Assembly: GCA_029531795.1 (NCBI GenBank)
Contig: JAPEIS010000006.1
Location: 1,922,001-1,986,000 of the forward strand
DNA: 64,000 nucleotides
DNA from: Sclerotinia nivalis
Taxonomy: Eukaryota; Ascomycota; Leotiomycetes; Helotiales; Sclerotiniaceae
Direction: 5' to 3'
In this document: positions 10,240-23,215 of the stretch, one piece after another
Layout: every line of letters starts with the position of its first letter
Position numbering within the stretch: the first letter of the stretch is position 1
Translations under genes and position numbers: made by a program
Notes under the pieces: model-generated
The model's database searches: none
Seen by the model: only the letters and a program-made list of their open reading frames with translations
What the model was told of the DNA's origin: nothing

Positions 10240-13200
10240 TTTATAAATTAATATAATTAGAAATACTAGCTTTTATAAACTAGTATTCTCCTTAACTAAC
10301 AATTCTTGTATTGATATAATTCTAATTCAAGAATCTTATATATTCTCAGATATCTTACACCAAATTATTAAATTCCATCTGATCTACAAAACTTTCACCC
10401 TATTCGATAATTGGGAAATCCGTTCTCGAATAATATTTTATACTCGCAAAAGAACAAATATTAGAACTAATCAGTTTCGATTTATTCTTTCCTTTTGGGA
10501 TTTACTATTTTTATATCTTTAATCTATAACTGATTTTACTTTTATAATTATTAATATCTATAATACTCCTAAAAACAATCAAAATGAAAATCAAACAATA
10601 AAAGATTTATTTAGTTTATTTTCTTCCTTTTTTAATTTTATACTTTTTACAAAGGATTTGAATCTTTATTATACAAAATAGGATCCCTTTTGTTTTATAT
10701 ATTCTAATCTTGTAAAGCTTTTTATAAATTGATTAGATAATCATTCTTTTAATTTTTTTTCTATAATCGATAAAGCTATTTATAATTTGGATAATATTCT
10801 CGATCTTGTATTTCTTTCAGGATTATATATAATTAATATAATATTCGCTTTTTATTTTAATACAATTTCCAATTACAAATCCTTATTAACAATATTGAAT
10901 TGAAATACAAAATTCCAAAATTCAATCCAAAGATTACAAATTGATATATTTAATGAAAAACTCTTTTCAATTCTATTAATAGAAAATCTAACAAATCTAA
11001 ATCTTCAATCTTTATTTACAATTTCTAATCTTAATAATTTAGTTTTGAATATCATTCAATCGATACAATTAACATATATAGAATCAATTCAAAGATTACT
11101 CGGCCGAAATATAAATCAATTATAATAAAACAAAGCCTATCGAACAACTATTCAAAAAAACCAAACAAATAATTCTACAAAATCAAAACAGAATCTTCGA
11201 AAGATTATCAAAAAAGCAAAAAAGGAATTCTAATTATCTAAACTTAATTTAATTAAAAAAATAAAGGATATCTTTAAAATAACAAAATAACATCAATCAA
11301 TTAAAATATATCGAATTTCTCCTCTAATAGACCCTTTAGATCACTCCCTTACTATAATTATTCAAATCAAAAAAGATTTATTCATCAATAATTTGCTAAC
11401 AAATATAACTGAAATTGACAATATCCCTTTTGATTCCTTTACAATCTCTACTCGCTTTATCCTATTCCCTGAAATTACAATTCAAAATATTCAAACTGCT
11501 ATCCTCAATACAGATAACACAGCTTCTAGTATAAACAGAATCCCAACCAAAATATTACAACTAATATAATCACAAATTGAATTTAGCATTCTATAACTTT
11601 TTCAAAAATATCTTGAAATAAACCATCACCCTAAATACTTTCAATCAACGATTATAGCTATCATCCCAAAATCAAACAAATCAAATCATACGAATCCTAA
11701 ATCTTATAAACCAATAATCCTACTCTCAATATTAGAAAAAAACCTCGAATATTTGATCACTAAAAAGATATCTTGAATTACTATAATCCTCAAAATACTA
11801 ACCAAATAACAATTCGAAGCATTTCCTTTATATTCATCAATAAATCTCACAATTTACCTTATATATAATATAAAAATAATCTTGAATTTAGATTCTAAAG
11901 CTACTTTATTAATTATAAATATCAAAAATACTTTTAATACTATTCTTTTAAAATATTTAATTCATTGATTCAAAGAACAAAAATAACTTAACAATCTAAT
12001 TCGATAAATACAATTATTCTCAACAAATCGATCAATTCGTATTCGATTTAATAACAAAACAAAATCCAATACTAATATTGAATATAATTTACTATAAAGC
12101 TTCTCAATTTCATCTATCCTTTTCATACTTTATATAATCCTTTTGTTTTGATTAGATAATCCTATTCAAAGATTTGAATATACAGATGATATTACACTAA
12201 TAACTTTTTCTTCAAATTTACAATCTAATTATAATCAATTACAATCTAAAATACTAAAGATTTTAAATTAAAACAAATCTGAAAGAATTATTTTCAATTC
12301 TAAAAAATCTAAATTAATATATTTCTACGAAAATTCTAGAAAAGATATCGAAAGCCTTACTATTTATATAGAAAATCTTTCAATAATAAAAAAACTAAAT
12401 CCACTAAAATAATTGAAAATCTATTTCGATAGAAAATTGAATTTCAAACCTTATATCCAAATCCTTATAATTAAGGTTTTTATAATTGCAAATGCTTTAT
12501 ATTCATTTAGAAAAACAATTTAAAATATCTTATCAATTTTGTTTCAAAGAATAATTACTATTTGTATTTTGAAGAAATACTATTTTGCAATCGAAATCTA
12601 ATAATCTAATCAAATTAGAAAACGAAATCGAAACTTTACAATCTCAAATCAAATAAATAGATATTTGAAACTTTTGAATAAGATTATATTAATTAATATT
12701 CAAACAATCCTTTTTATATTCTATACAATTAATATTGCTGTTTTATATAAAAAATCAAATCTAATACCCTCTAAGATAAAACTCAATCTGATATCCCAAA
12801 ACTTCACAACCCGAACAATTCAATTTAACCTTAAAAATTTCCTTCAAATCTGAACCAAAAATATCCTAATTAAAATTAATATCAAAACTACCGAATCAAA
12901 ATTTTCAAGAATTATTCTAACTTTTTCAAAAGCCGAATATATTAATCTAATTGTACTTCCCCTTTAAAAGAACAAAAAACTTTCTATTATTACAAAAACC
13001 AAAATCAATAATCCTTTCGATCGTTCGAAAAAACAAACAACTAAAAATTTCGAAAGGTTTATATCTACAATTCCAAAAAATGATTTGCAAATCTTTTTCG
13101 ATAATTCGAAAAGCAAAACTCTAAACAATACTACAAAAAATGAATCAATAACTTATCAATACAATCTACAAATAGATCGATAAATTTTCTCATTAGATTA

Positions 13201-13645
13201 TAATATTAAAATCTTCAATACTAAAACAATTACAACTTTGAAAGATACTCAAATAACGATTCAATTACCCTCAACTAGATTTGCTACAGATTTTTGGGTT
13301 TTCTTAAATAATCTAAAGATTGTTATATATTTAAATTCTTATTCAACTAAATCCTCTCAATTTGTATTCGAAGAATTCTACAAGTTAATTATAATTTGGC
13401 CCTTTAGACTTCGTTTACTATATACCCACTCTAATTCAATTCGAATTCGATAGATTCCTAAATATCTAAATATCCCCAAAAACAAAATAACAAATAAAAC
13501 AACTAAAATAAGAATAACACTTTTATCCTCATCTAATCCTATTTACATTCTTATCTTTTTAAAAAGAATTACTAAATCGAATACTAAATTAACAAAATCA
13601 AAATTATAAATAATTATAGCATTATTAAATTATAATAATCTTTTT
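10240..13645 (+). pseudogene. LINE copy 2 ORF2, first part
   Basis: Endonuclease (motif IILIQESYIFS near 10315; the catalytic GDFN region near 10645 reads KDLNLYY), reverse transcriptase (about 11450-12270; the YxDD region near 12180 still reads YTDDI) and RNase H (about 13180-13612). It aligns to copy 1 throughout. The RNase H motif near 13440 is broken by a TAG at a former Trp codon. The frame stops matching at about 13645, in the tract CTTTTTATTAATAG, where the duplication begins. Confidence 0.82.
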
Positions 13646-16320
13646 ATTAATAGAAAATCTAACGAATTTAGATCTTCAATCTTTATTTATAATTTTTAAT
13701 CTTGATAATCTAATTTTGAATATCACTCAATCGATATAATTAATATATACAAGATCAACTTAAAGATTACTCAACCGAAATATAGATCAACTATAATAGA
13801 ACAAGATTTACCGAACAACTATTTAGGAAAACCAAACAAATAATTCTACAAAATCAAAACAAAATCTTCAAAAGATTATCAAAAAAACAAAAAGGGAATT
13901 CTAATTATCTAAACTTAATTCAATTAAGAAAATAAAGAATATCTTTAAAATAACAAAATGATATCAATCAATTGAAATATATCGAATCTTTTCTTTAACA
14001 AATCTTTTGAATTATTCTTTTATTATAATTATTCAAACCAAAAGAAATCTATTTATCAATAATCTATTAACAAATATAATTGAGATTAGCGATATCTTTT
14101 TCAATTCCTTTATAATCTTTGTTTGCTTTATTCTATTCCTTGAAATTACAATTCAAAATATTCAAATTGTTATCCTTTATACAAATAATACAATTTCTAA
14201 TATAAACGAAATCCTAATTAAAATATTGTAATTAGTATGATTACAGATTGAATTTAGCATTCTACAACTTTTTTAAAAATGTTTTGAAATAAATTATTAC
14301 TCTGAATGCTTTCGATTAGTGATTATAATTATCATCCCAAAACCGAACAAATTAGATTATATAAATCCTAGATTTTATAGATTAATAGCTCTATTCTCGA
14401 TACTAAAAAAAAGACTTTGAATATTTAATTATTAAAAAGATATCTTAGATTATTATAATCTTTAAAATACTAACTAAACAATAATTCGGAGTATTTTCCT
14501 TATATTTATTAATAGATCTTATAATTTGTCTTATATATAATATAAAAATAACCTTGAATTTAGATTTTAAAGTTATTTTATTAATTATAAATATTAAAAG
14601 TATTTTTAATATTATTCTTCCAGAATACTTAATTTATCGATTCAAAGAACAAAAATAACCTAATAATCTAATTCGATAAATATAATCATTTTCAATAAAT
14701 CAATTAGTTTGTATTCGATTTGATAGCGAACCAGAATTCAATATTAATATTGAATATAGTTTGCTACAAAACTCCTCAATTTTGTTTATTCTTTTTATAT
14801 TTTATATAACTTCTTCGTTTTCATTAAGCAATCCTATTTAAAGATTTAAATATATAAACGATATTATATTAATAGCTTTTTCTTTAAATTTATAATCTAA
14901 TTATAATCAATTACAATCTGAAATACTAAAAGCTTTGAATTAAAACAAATCTGAAAAAATCATTTTCGATTCTAAAAAGTCTGAATTGATATATTTTTAT
15001 AAAGGCTTTAGAAAAGATATCAAAAGCTTTATCATTTATATAGAAAATCTTTCAATAACAAAAAAACCAAATCTATTGAAATAATTGAAAATCTACTTCG
15101 ATAAGAAATTAAATTTCAAATCTTATATTCAAATCCTTATAATTAAAACCTTTACAATTGCAAATGCTTTATATTCATTTGAAAAAACAATTCAAGATAT
15201 CCCATCAATTTTGTTTCAAAAAACAATTACTATTTGTATTTTAAAGAAATACTATTTTGTAATCGAAATCTAATAATTTAATCGAACTAGGAAACGAAAT
15301 CTAAACTTTACAATTTCGAATCAAATAAATAGATATTTAAAATTTTTGAATAAAATTATACTAATTAATACTCAAACAATCCTTTTTATATTCTATATAA
15401 TTAATTCTGTTATTTTATACAAAAAATCAAATCTGATACCCTCTAAGATTAAATTCAATCTGATATCCCAAAACTTCGTAATCCGAATAGTTCGATTCAA
15501 TCCTAAATACCCTCTTTGAATCTGAATCAAAAATATTCTAGTTAAAACTAGTATCAGAACCACCGAATCAAGGTTTTCAAGAATTATCTTAATTTTTCCA
15601 AAAACCGAATATATTAATCTAATTGCATTTCCTTTTTAAAGAAACAAAGAATTATATATCATTACAGAAATCAAAATCAATAATCTTTTTAATTATTTGA
15701 AGAAATAAACAATTAAGAATTTCGAAAGATTTATATCTATAATTCCTAAAAATGATTTACAAGTTTTTTTCGATAATTCGAAAAACAAAGCTTTAAATTA
15801 TACTATAAGAAATGAATCAATAATATATCAATACAATTTGTAAATAAATCGATAGGTTTTTTTATTAGATTATAATACTGAAATCTTCGATACTGAAATA
15901 ATTATAATTTTGAAAAATATCTAAATAGTGATTCAATTATCTTTAATTAGATTTGCTACAAATCTTTGGATTTTCTTGAATAATCTGAAGATTACTATAT
16001 ATTTAGACTTTCATTCAACTAGATCCTTTCAATCTATATTCGAAGAATTCTACAAATTAATTATAGTTTGGTCTTTTAGATTTCATTTGCTATATACCCG
16101 CCTTGATTCAATTCAAATTCGATAAATTCCTAAGCATTTAAATATCTCTGGAAATAAAATAGTAGATAAAACAATTAAAAAGAAAACAATATTCCTATCC
16201 TTATCTGATTCTATTTACATTCTCGCCTTTTTAAAAAGGATTGTTAAATCGAATATTAAATTAACAAGATCAAGATTATAAACAATTATAGTATTATTAA
16301 ACTACAATAATCTTTTTATA
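10983..16320 (+). repeat. 2.66 kb direct tandem duplication inside LINE copy 2
   Basis: Unit 1 is about 10983-13645 and unit 2 about 13646-16320. Both run from the segment after the endonuclease (starting AGAAAATCTAAC) through RT into RNase H. The join has short microhomology (ATTAATAG). The two units differ at many transition sites, so the duplication preceded at least part of the RIP. Unequal exchange, template switching or insertion of a 5'-truncated LINE could all explain it. Insertion seems less likely because no poly(A) separates the units. Confidence 0.75.
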
Positions 16321-16670
16321 ATTTATAACAATCAATCGATTATATTTTCTTTTGAACAAATAATATTAAAATACATTCTAACAATTAAATCTCAATACAG
16401 CAATTTTGTAATATATTATAATCGATTTAATTACAAAAACCCTTATATTTTATACGTATAAAGAAAAAGAAAATCCTTTTTTTATTTTTATTTTTATAAA
16501 ATTGAAAACATTCAAAAAATCCTTTCGAAATTATTACTATCTAAAACTATCCTCTATCTTTTGGAAAGTATAAAAAAAAAAACAAAACTAATAATTTGAT
16601 TCAAATCTATAAAATTCTATTAGGATATATATCTTCGATTCCTTATACAATTTATAAATTGAAAAGCTAC
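13646..16670 (+). pseudogene. LINE copy 2 ORF2, duplicated RT-RNase H part
   Basis: The second unit of the duplication, continuing past its end into the normal C-terminus. RT spans about 14100-14960 (YxDD region near 14850 reads YINDI) and RNase H about 15870-16280, with degenerate sequence of the C-terminal zinc finger near 16460-16510. Conserved segments fall in different frames (14007-14231 versus 15085-16125), so at least one indel is present as well as stops. Confidence 0.8.
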
Positions 16671-16875
16671 TTTTATTTTATTTTATTTTATTTTATTTTA
16701 TTTTATTTTATTTTATTTTATTTTATTTTATTTTATTTTATTTTATTTTATTTTATTTTATTTTATTTTATTTTATTTTATTTTATTTTATTTTATTTTA
16801 TTTTATTTTATTTTATTTTATTTTATTTTATTTTATTTTATTTTATTTTATTTTATTTTATTTTATTTTATTTTT
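16671..16875 (+). repeat. Perfect (TTTTA)40 pentanucleotide tract
   Basis: Forty uninterrupted TTTTA units (16671-16870, then TTTTT) in the 3' region of LINE copy 2. The homologous place in copy 1 (about 8200-8222) has only a few T5A/T4A-like units. The open frame it creates (FYFIL repeats) is an artefact. The repeat contains no C or G, so RIP cannot interrupt it. Confidence 0.97.
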
Positions 16876-16955
16876 GGGTATTTTTATATAAAGTATTGGG
16901 TTTTGATTCGGAAAGATTGAGTTTATATAAACTTTAAAAAAAAAAAAAAAAAAAA

Positions 16956-17343
16956 CTTTATATTAACAAAACATACTAAAAAACTCGATTGCAATAACGA
17001 AAAAGAGGAAATCAGAAATCAAGGGATTTAATTATATTATAAAGAATAACTGAAATATCTACTTAAAGGATTAACTCAATACATAATAATAATTATATAA
17101 ACCTTGTTGAAGTATTTAGTATATATAATACTAGTAAACTTAGATTAGCTAATTAAAAACCTAAGGACCTTTCTCCTCTAATATCCTTTATCCCAATTAG
17201 GAATTTGAGGCCTATGTTTCGCACAAAGCCTCGGACGAAAAATATCATATACACACATACACATATATATCTTATAGCCAAGTATATACATAACATTATC
17301 GGATATTGAATTTTTCGAAAAACACATTTATTATCATATTTCA
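16956..17343 (+). other. LINE-LINE junction segment, probable 5' UTR of copy 3
   Basis: Homologous to 8308-8697 over its whole length, in the same position after a poly(A) and before ORF1. It is more mutated. The CA microsatellite is present in broken form near 17247-17270. Confidence 0.6.
17158..17237 (+). other. Structured RNA element, mutated second copy
   Basis: Counterpart of 8515-8591. The outer stem GAGGC/GCCTC (17207-17211, 17228-17232) and the closing GGACG (17233-17237) are unchanged. The inner stem has become CTATGT/GCACAA, and the palindrome has become TCCCAATTAGGA. Changes fall at CpA/TpG sites, while CpA-free stem parts are intact. Confidence 0.5.
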
Positions 17344-18800
17344 TTGATCAATCGATCGTTTTTATTATCCATAGGATTTAAAAACGAAACTTTTCAGTCC
17401 CGACAGGCGCTATACGGATGTATTTCTATCATTATACTTTTTGCTTTTCCAACTTCTTCTCTTTCTCAATCTTTGATTAATATAATCAAAATTGTTATTA
17501 ATAGAGCAAATAAAGATCAACAAATCTTTAGCCCTATTGTTTTATTATAGAATGAATACCTTAATATCGAAGTAATTCAAGTTTTTTTTGTTCAACTTTG
17601 TAAACCCCTGATTGTACTTTGTATCGATATCTCTTTTGTTGCAAATAAACATTTCGATTCATATATCAATAAATTATATTCTCTTTGAATTATCAAACTC
17701 TTTATTATCTTTTCTGCTCAATCAAATCCTAATCCTATATAACAAAAAATTACAATTCAATACCTTAAGAATTCTATCTATATTCAAAAAACTACAATTC
17801 TAATTATATAACCTATAATTTCAAAAGCTGAAAACCAACCCAAAACTCAATTTAAAACTTTGAACAAAATCGATACTCGTCTCTTTGTTTGTATCGGATT
17901 CGATAATTCAATCCGAAAAACCAAATCTTTTGTTATATTAAATATATTGAAAAAACAATTAAAAATTAATACAAATCTTTTTAAAGAAATTCAAACAATA
18001 AATACTAAATTTGTATTATATACGAATTCTTTAATGGATTTAATAATATTAGAAAACCTTTTAAATATAATTGAAAAGGTATTCGAAACTTGCAAAATCG
18101 AATGATAACAATTATAGATTATCTATCAATTGAATTATATTCTATAAATTGTTATAATTCTAGAAGATTTACAATAATTGATTATCGTTCCAATCGAATC
18201 GGAAACTATATTTGAAATTATCAACGATAATATAGAATAATAAATAATTCAAATAATTGAATCTATATAAAGCAAAGAATCCAATTTATATAATTTTATT
18301 TGGTTTTTGAGCTTTTTAATCTTACAATATATAGCTCTTTTCAAGAATCTCTGGATTTTAAAAATTACAATTAATACCTTTCGGATTGTTTTCAAACCCA
18401 AAATAATCTAATATATTTGATACTTTCAATGATATAATATTTAAGCTTGTTTTTGTTTTGAAAAATGCTGAATCTATAATATAATCAAATATACCAAAAA
18501 AAATCATTTTATTAAATATAATACAATTCATAATTGCCCAACAAAATGTTTATATTACAATAGATCTTATTCAGCAAATGATTCTAAATGTTCTTTTCGT
18601 TTTATTATCAAAAGCTTCAAATTCAAAATAGAAAAGTAAGCTATTTAGAAAATATCAAAGGTAACTAAAATCAGAGTTTGTATCAATACAAAATGCTTTA
18701 AAGTTTCAAAAACTAATTCTTCAATAGAAGAATTTATTATTTTTTCAATCTCAATTTGAATTATCTAGATACTAACTTTATCCTTCTTCAACCTTTCCAA
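17344..18800 (+). pseudogene. LINE copy 3 ORF1 (gag-like)
   Basis: The best view of the full ORF1. Segments 17344-17550, 17612-17803 and 17860-18105 are all in the same frame, separated only by stops. This shows that ORF1 has roughly 170 residues before the conserved domain (DTRLFVCIGFDNSIRK near 17865). The Cys-rich zinc-knuckle region is around 18430-18560. The N-terminal part is hydrophobic as read, probably because Ser, Thr, Ala and Pro codons drifted to Leu, Ile, Val or Phe. Confidence 0.75.
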
Positions 18801-18849
18801 TCGTTTTATTACATTGGAAATTGCTTCTCTTTCGATCCTATTTAATATA

Positions 18850-21684
18850 TAATCCAAAAATATCTTCAAAATCTTTAATCATTTTACAAACTAAAATAGC
18901 TAAAGATACTAGCTCTTACAAATTAATACTTTCCTTAACTAACAATTCTTATATTGATATAATTCTGATTCAAGAACCTTATATATTCTCAAATATCTCA
19001 TATCGAATTACTAAATCCTATCTAATCTACAAAACTTTCATATTATTCGATAACTAGAAAACCTGTTCTCGAATAATATTTTATATTTACAAAAAAACAG
19101 ATATTCGAATTAATCAGTTTCGATCTATTTTCTTTTTTCGAGATTTATTATTTCTATATTTTCAATCTACAACTAATTCTACTTTTATAATTATTAATAT
19201 CTACAATACTTCTAAAAGCAATCACAATGAAATCCAAATAATAAAAGATTTATTCAATTTACCTTCTTTCTTTTTTAATTCTATACTTCTTGTAAGAGAT
19301 TTGAATCTTCATTATACAAAATAGGATTCCTTTTGTTCTATATATTTTAATTTTACAAAGCTTTTTATAAATTGATTAGATAATCATTCTTTCAATCTTC
19401 TTTCTATAATCAGCAAAACTATTTATAATTTGAATAGTATTTTTGATCTTGTATTCCTTTCAGAATTATACACAATTAATACAATACTCACTCCTTATCT
19501 TGATACAATTTTCAATCACAAATCCTTACTAATAATTTTGAATTAGAATACAAAATTCCAAAATCCAATCCGAAGATTACGAATTAATATATTTAATAAA
19601 AAACTCTTTACAATTCTATTAATAGAAAATCTAACAAATCTAAATCTCCAATCTTTATACATAATTTTTGTTTTTGATAATCTAATTTTGAATATCATTT
19701 AATCGATATAATTAGTATATATAGAATCAATTTAAAGATCACTCAGCCAAAATACAGATCAACTATAATAGAACAAAGTCTATCGAATAATTATTCAGGA
19801 AAACCAAACGAATAGTTTTACAAAATCAAAATAGAATCTTCAAAAGATTATTAAAAAAGCGAAAAAGGAATTTTGATTATCTAAACTTGATTCAGTTAAA
19901 GAAATAAAGGATATCTTTAAAATAACAAAATAATATCAATTAACTGGAATATATCAAACCCCTTTTTTAATAGATCTTTTAGATCATTTTTTTGCTACAA
20001 TTATTCAAATCAAAAAAGATCTACTTATTAATAATCTGCTGATAAATACAACTGAAATTGATGATATCTCTTTCGATTCTTTTATAATCTCTATTCGTTC
20101 TATTCTATTCTCTGAAACTACGATTTAAGATATTCAAACTGTTATTTTTTGTACAGATAATACAGCTTCTAATATAAACGAAATCTCAATCAAGATATTG
20201 TAGTTAATATAATTACAGATTGAATTTAGTATTCTACAACTTTTTCAAAAATGCTTTGAAATCGATCATTATCCTGAATGCTTTCGATCAATGATTGTAG
20301 CTATCATTCCAAAACCGAACAAATCAGATTATACAAATCCTAAATCTTATAAATCAATAGTTTTACTTTCGATACTAAAAAAAGATTTCGAATATTTAAT
20401 CACTAAAAAGATATCTTGGATTGTTATAATCCTCAAAATATTAATCAAACAATAATTCGAAATGCTTTTTTGTATTTATCAATAGATCTTATAATTTGTT
20501 TTATATATAATATAGAAATAATCTTGAATTTAAATTCTAAAATTACTTTATTAATTATAAATATCAAAGATACTTTTGATATTATTCTCTCAGAACATTT
20601 AATTCGTCGATTTAGAGAATAAGAATAACTTAACAATCTAATTCAATGAATATAACTGTTCTCAATAAATCAATCAATTTATATTCGATTTGATAGCGAA
20701 ATAGAATCTAATATTAATATTGAATATAATTTATTATAAGACTTTCTAATTTCGTTTATTCTTTTTATATTTTATATAACCTTTTTATTTTGATTAAATA
20801 ATCCTATTCGAAGATTTGAATATACAAACAATATTATATTAGTAGTTTTTTCTTCAAATTTACAATCTAATTATAATCAATTACAATTTGAAATACTAAA
20901 GGCTTTAGATTAAAACAAATCTAAAAAGATCACTTTCGATCTTAAGAAATCTGAATTGATATATTTCTTTAAAGATTCTAGGAAAGATATCAAAAGTTCT
21001 ATCATTTATATAGAAAATCTTTCAATAATAAAGAAACTAAATCCATTAAAATAATTGGAAATCTACTTCGATAAAGAATTGAATTTCAAATCTTATATTC
21101 AAATCTTTATAATTAAAACTTTTACAATTATAAATGTTTTATATTTGTTTAAAAGAACAACTCGAAGTATTCTATCAATTTTATTTCAAAAAGCGATTAT
21201 CATTTATATTTTGAAGAAATACTATTTTGTAATCAAAACCTAATAATCTAATCGAACTAAAAAACGAGATTTAAACTTCACAATTTCGAATCAAATAAAT
21301 AAACATTTGAAACTTTTAAATAAGATTATATTAATTAATATTCGAATAATCCTTTCTATATTCTATATAACTAATTCTATTGTTTTATATAAGGAATCAA
21401 ATCTAAATCCTTTTGAGATTGAATTCAATTTGATATCCCAAAGCTTTATAACTCGAATAGTTCGATTTGATTCTAAATACCTCATTCGAATCCGAACTAA
21501 AAATATCCTAACTAAAATTGATATCAGAATTATCGAATCAAGATTTTCAAGAATTATTCTAACCCTTTCAAAAACCGAATATATTAATCCAATTACATTT
21601 TCCCCTTGAAAAAACAAAGAATTATATATTATTACAAAAACCAAAATCAATAATCCTTTTAATCATTCGAAAAAACAAACAATT
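18850..21684 (+). pseudogene. LINE copy 3 ORF2, 3'-truncated
   Basis: Endonuclease (IILIQEPYIFSN near 18960; the GDFN region reads VRDLNLHY near 19290) and reverse transcriptase (about 20080-20960; YxDD region near 20820 reads YTNNI). RT and thumb segments (20416-20622, 21055-21243, 21307-21609) share a frame that differs from the endonuclease frame, so an indel lies between them. The gene ends at the A insertion, so RNase H is absent. Confidence 0.82.
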
Positions 21685-21897
21685 TGTCACGGGGTCCCCG
21701 TATAAGGTATACGGAGACCGCTCGGGTTCCGACCTATAGGATTCGGCCCTCGGATAAGTGTAGGCTAGCCCCGGTCGGGGCTAGCGTTACACATAAATAT
21801 ATTTAAGGAACCGTTCCTTTTGTAGAAATATAACTCTTCGAACTATATTTTATTAATAAAAGTGATTTCTGTTATTTTGTCTATTGTTTTTGTAATA
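21685..21897 (+). repeat. Element A 5' LTR (213 bp)
   Basis: Starts TGTCACGGGG and ends TTTTTGTAATA, a mutated form of CCTCCGTGACA. Family ends are the inverted repeat TGTCACGG/CCGTGACA. It holds a perfect hairpin (arms 21764-21773 and 21776-21785), a TATA-like TATATTTAA near 21801, and the conserved downstream stretch AATAAAAGTGATTTCTGTTA. It matches 35311-35523 and the D LTRs over their length. Confidence 0.95.
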
Positions 21898-22163
21898 CTA
21901 TATAGTTTCTATCTATTTGTATTGATACATTTACAATATTGTTCTATTCGTATCTATCTAGTCAGTCCGATTCTCTTAAAGAATTCGCTATTATTGTAAT
22001 CAGCAATATCGCAATCTGATATCATTATTTCATTTCTCTTTACAAATTCAATATAAGAATAAAGACAGAAGTAATTGATCTACAATCTATAATTCAAAAA
22101 TTTATTTTCGATTTGCAAATCGAAAAAACTATATTTATATAATAAAGAAAGGAAAATGATAAA

Positions 22164-23140
22164 TTGATTATTTATTTGATTCAATTTCATTCCATCTTTA
22201 TCATTTTGTTTGTTTTAATTTTTACCGATTTAATCGATCCTTTGCTTTTAATATCTGTTACAATTCCAATTGTTGCTTTTATTTTATCGAAATCTCAATT
22301 GAGTGAAAAAGTATTTGATTCTATATTGTTTGATGAAACGAAAATCGATCTTGATCGATTTGTCGATCAAATATAGAATAAAATATATACCAATTCCAAT
22401 TGTTTTATTTCTTTGTATTCCTGTTTGATTTATATAATTGGAAGATTAATTGGATCTATTGCTATACAAATTCGATTGTATAATATTAAAGGACAATTTG
22501 TTAAACTTATTGATTATAAAAATTTATTATAAATATTAGAAAAAGTTTATAGAAACCAAAACAAACAAATCAAAACCTGAAAATTCCTAATCAATTTGAA
22601 ACAAAGGAATTAATTGTTTTATATCTTCTATATTGAGTTTCAAAGACTAATATTGAAAACCGGGATGGTCGATAATAATAATACTCTAATTATTCTGTTA
22701 GAATAAGTTCTGTTGAATAAATTAAAGAATCAGATTATTATTACTAAATCATATACGAATAATATTGATATATTCGTTGTTTTTGTATAAATATTGAAGA
22801 ATTGCTATTTATATTTGATAAGATTAATCGATTCTGATCGTAATCCAATCATCCTATTGTCTTACATTACTATTCAAAATCTGAATTCTATTAATCATAC
22901 TTCTATTTCATCTTCGAATACTATTGTTCGGTCTATTGCTTCTGTTATAATTATATCTACTGAAAATCCAATAGATCTCAGTTCCCAAAGATATATTAAT
23001 AGATATAAACAAAAGGAATACTTCTATTGTAGATCTATTGATCATTGTATAAAAGATTATCTGTTTCTAGATAATTGTTTTATATAAGCTAAAGCTAGTT
23101 TTATCAATCCTATCTTGTTATCTTCTATTCTGTCTTCTGT
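22164..23140 (+). pseudogene. Element A gag (capsid/nucleocapsid), broken
   Basis: Homologous to gag of C and D. The segments LDRFVDQI (near 22355), QIRLYNIKGQFVKLIDYK (near 22470) and ISTENPIDLSSQRY (near 22955) are conserved among the copies. A CCHC zinc knuckle follows near 23020; it now reads EYFYCRSIDHCIKDY, and a Tyr stands where a Cys is expected. Stops at 22374, 22530 and later replace Gln or Trp codons. Gag lies in frame 3, pol in frame 2. Confidence 0.85.
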
Positions 23141-23215
23141 TCAGATCCAACTATATACTATATCATCATATAATCTATCCCCTTCTGGTTTTTCGAATTC
23201 GGAAAACGAAGCTCA

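Larger units (their letters stand above)
8626..16955 (+). mobile_element. LINE copy 2, with internal tandem duplication
   Basis: A second LINE in the same orientation, with ORF1, ORF2 and a 20-base poly(A). It is much more heavily mutated than copy 1, with TAA and TAG replacing most Gln and Trp codons. At about 13645 the sequence leaves the RNase H region and jumps back to the region just after the endonuclease, then runs through RT and RNase H a second time. Without the duplicated ~2.66 kb, its length matches a full-length element. Its own 5' UTR is probably the junction segment to its left. Confidence 0.88.
17276..21684 (+). mobile_element. LINE copy 3, cut by LTR element A
   Basis: Third head-to-tail LINE. 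ORF1 and ORF2 are recognisable up to the stretch between RT and RNase H, equivalent to copy 1 position ~7240. There the 5' LTR of element A begins. The missing RNase H and 3' end do not reappear after element A, so the locus has been rearranged or deleted. Confidence 0.88.

Noticed and set aside
16596..16937. 113-residue open frame with FYFIL repeats
   Set aside because: It is a translation of the (TTTTA)40 microsatellite.
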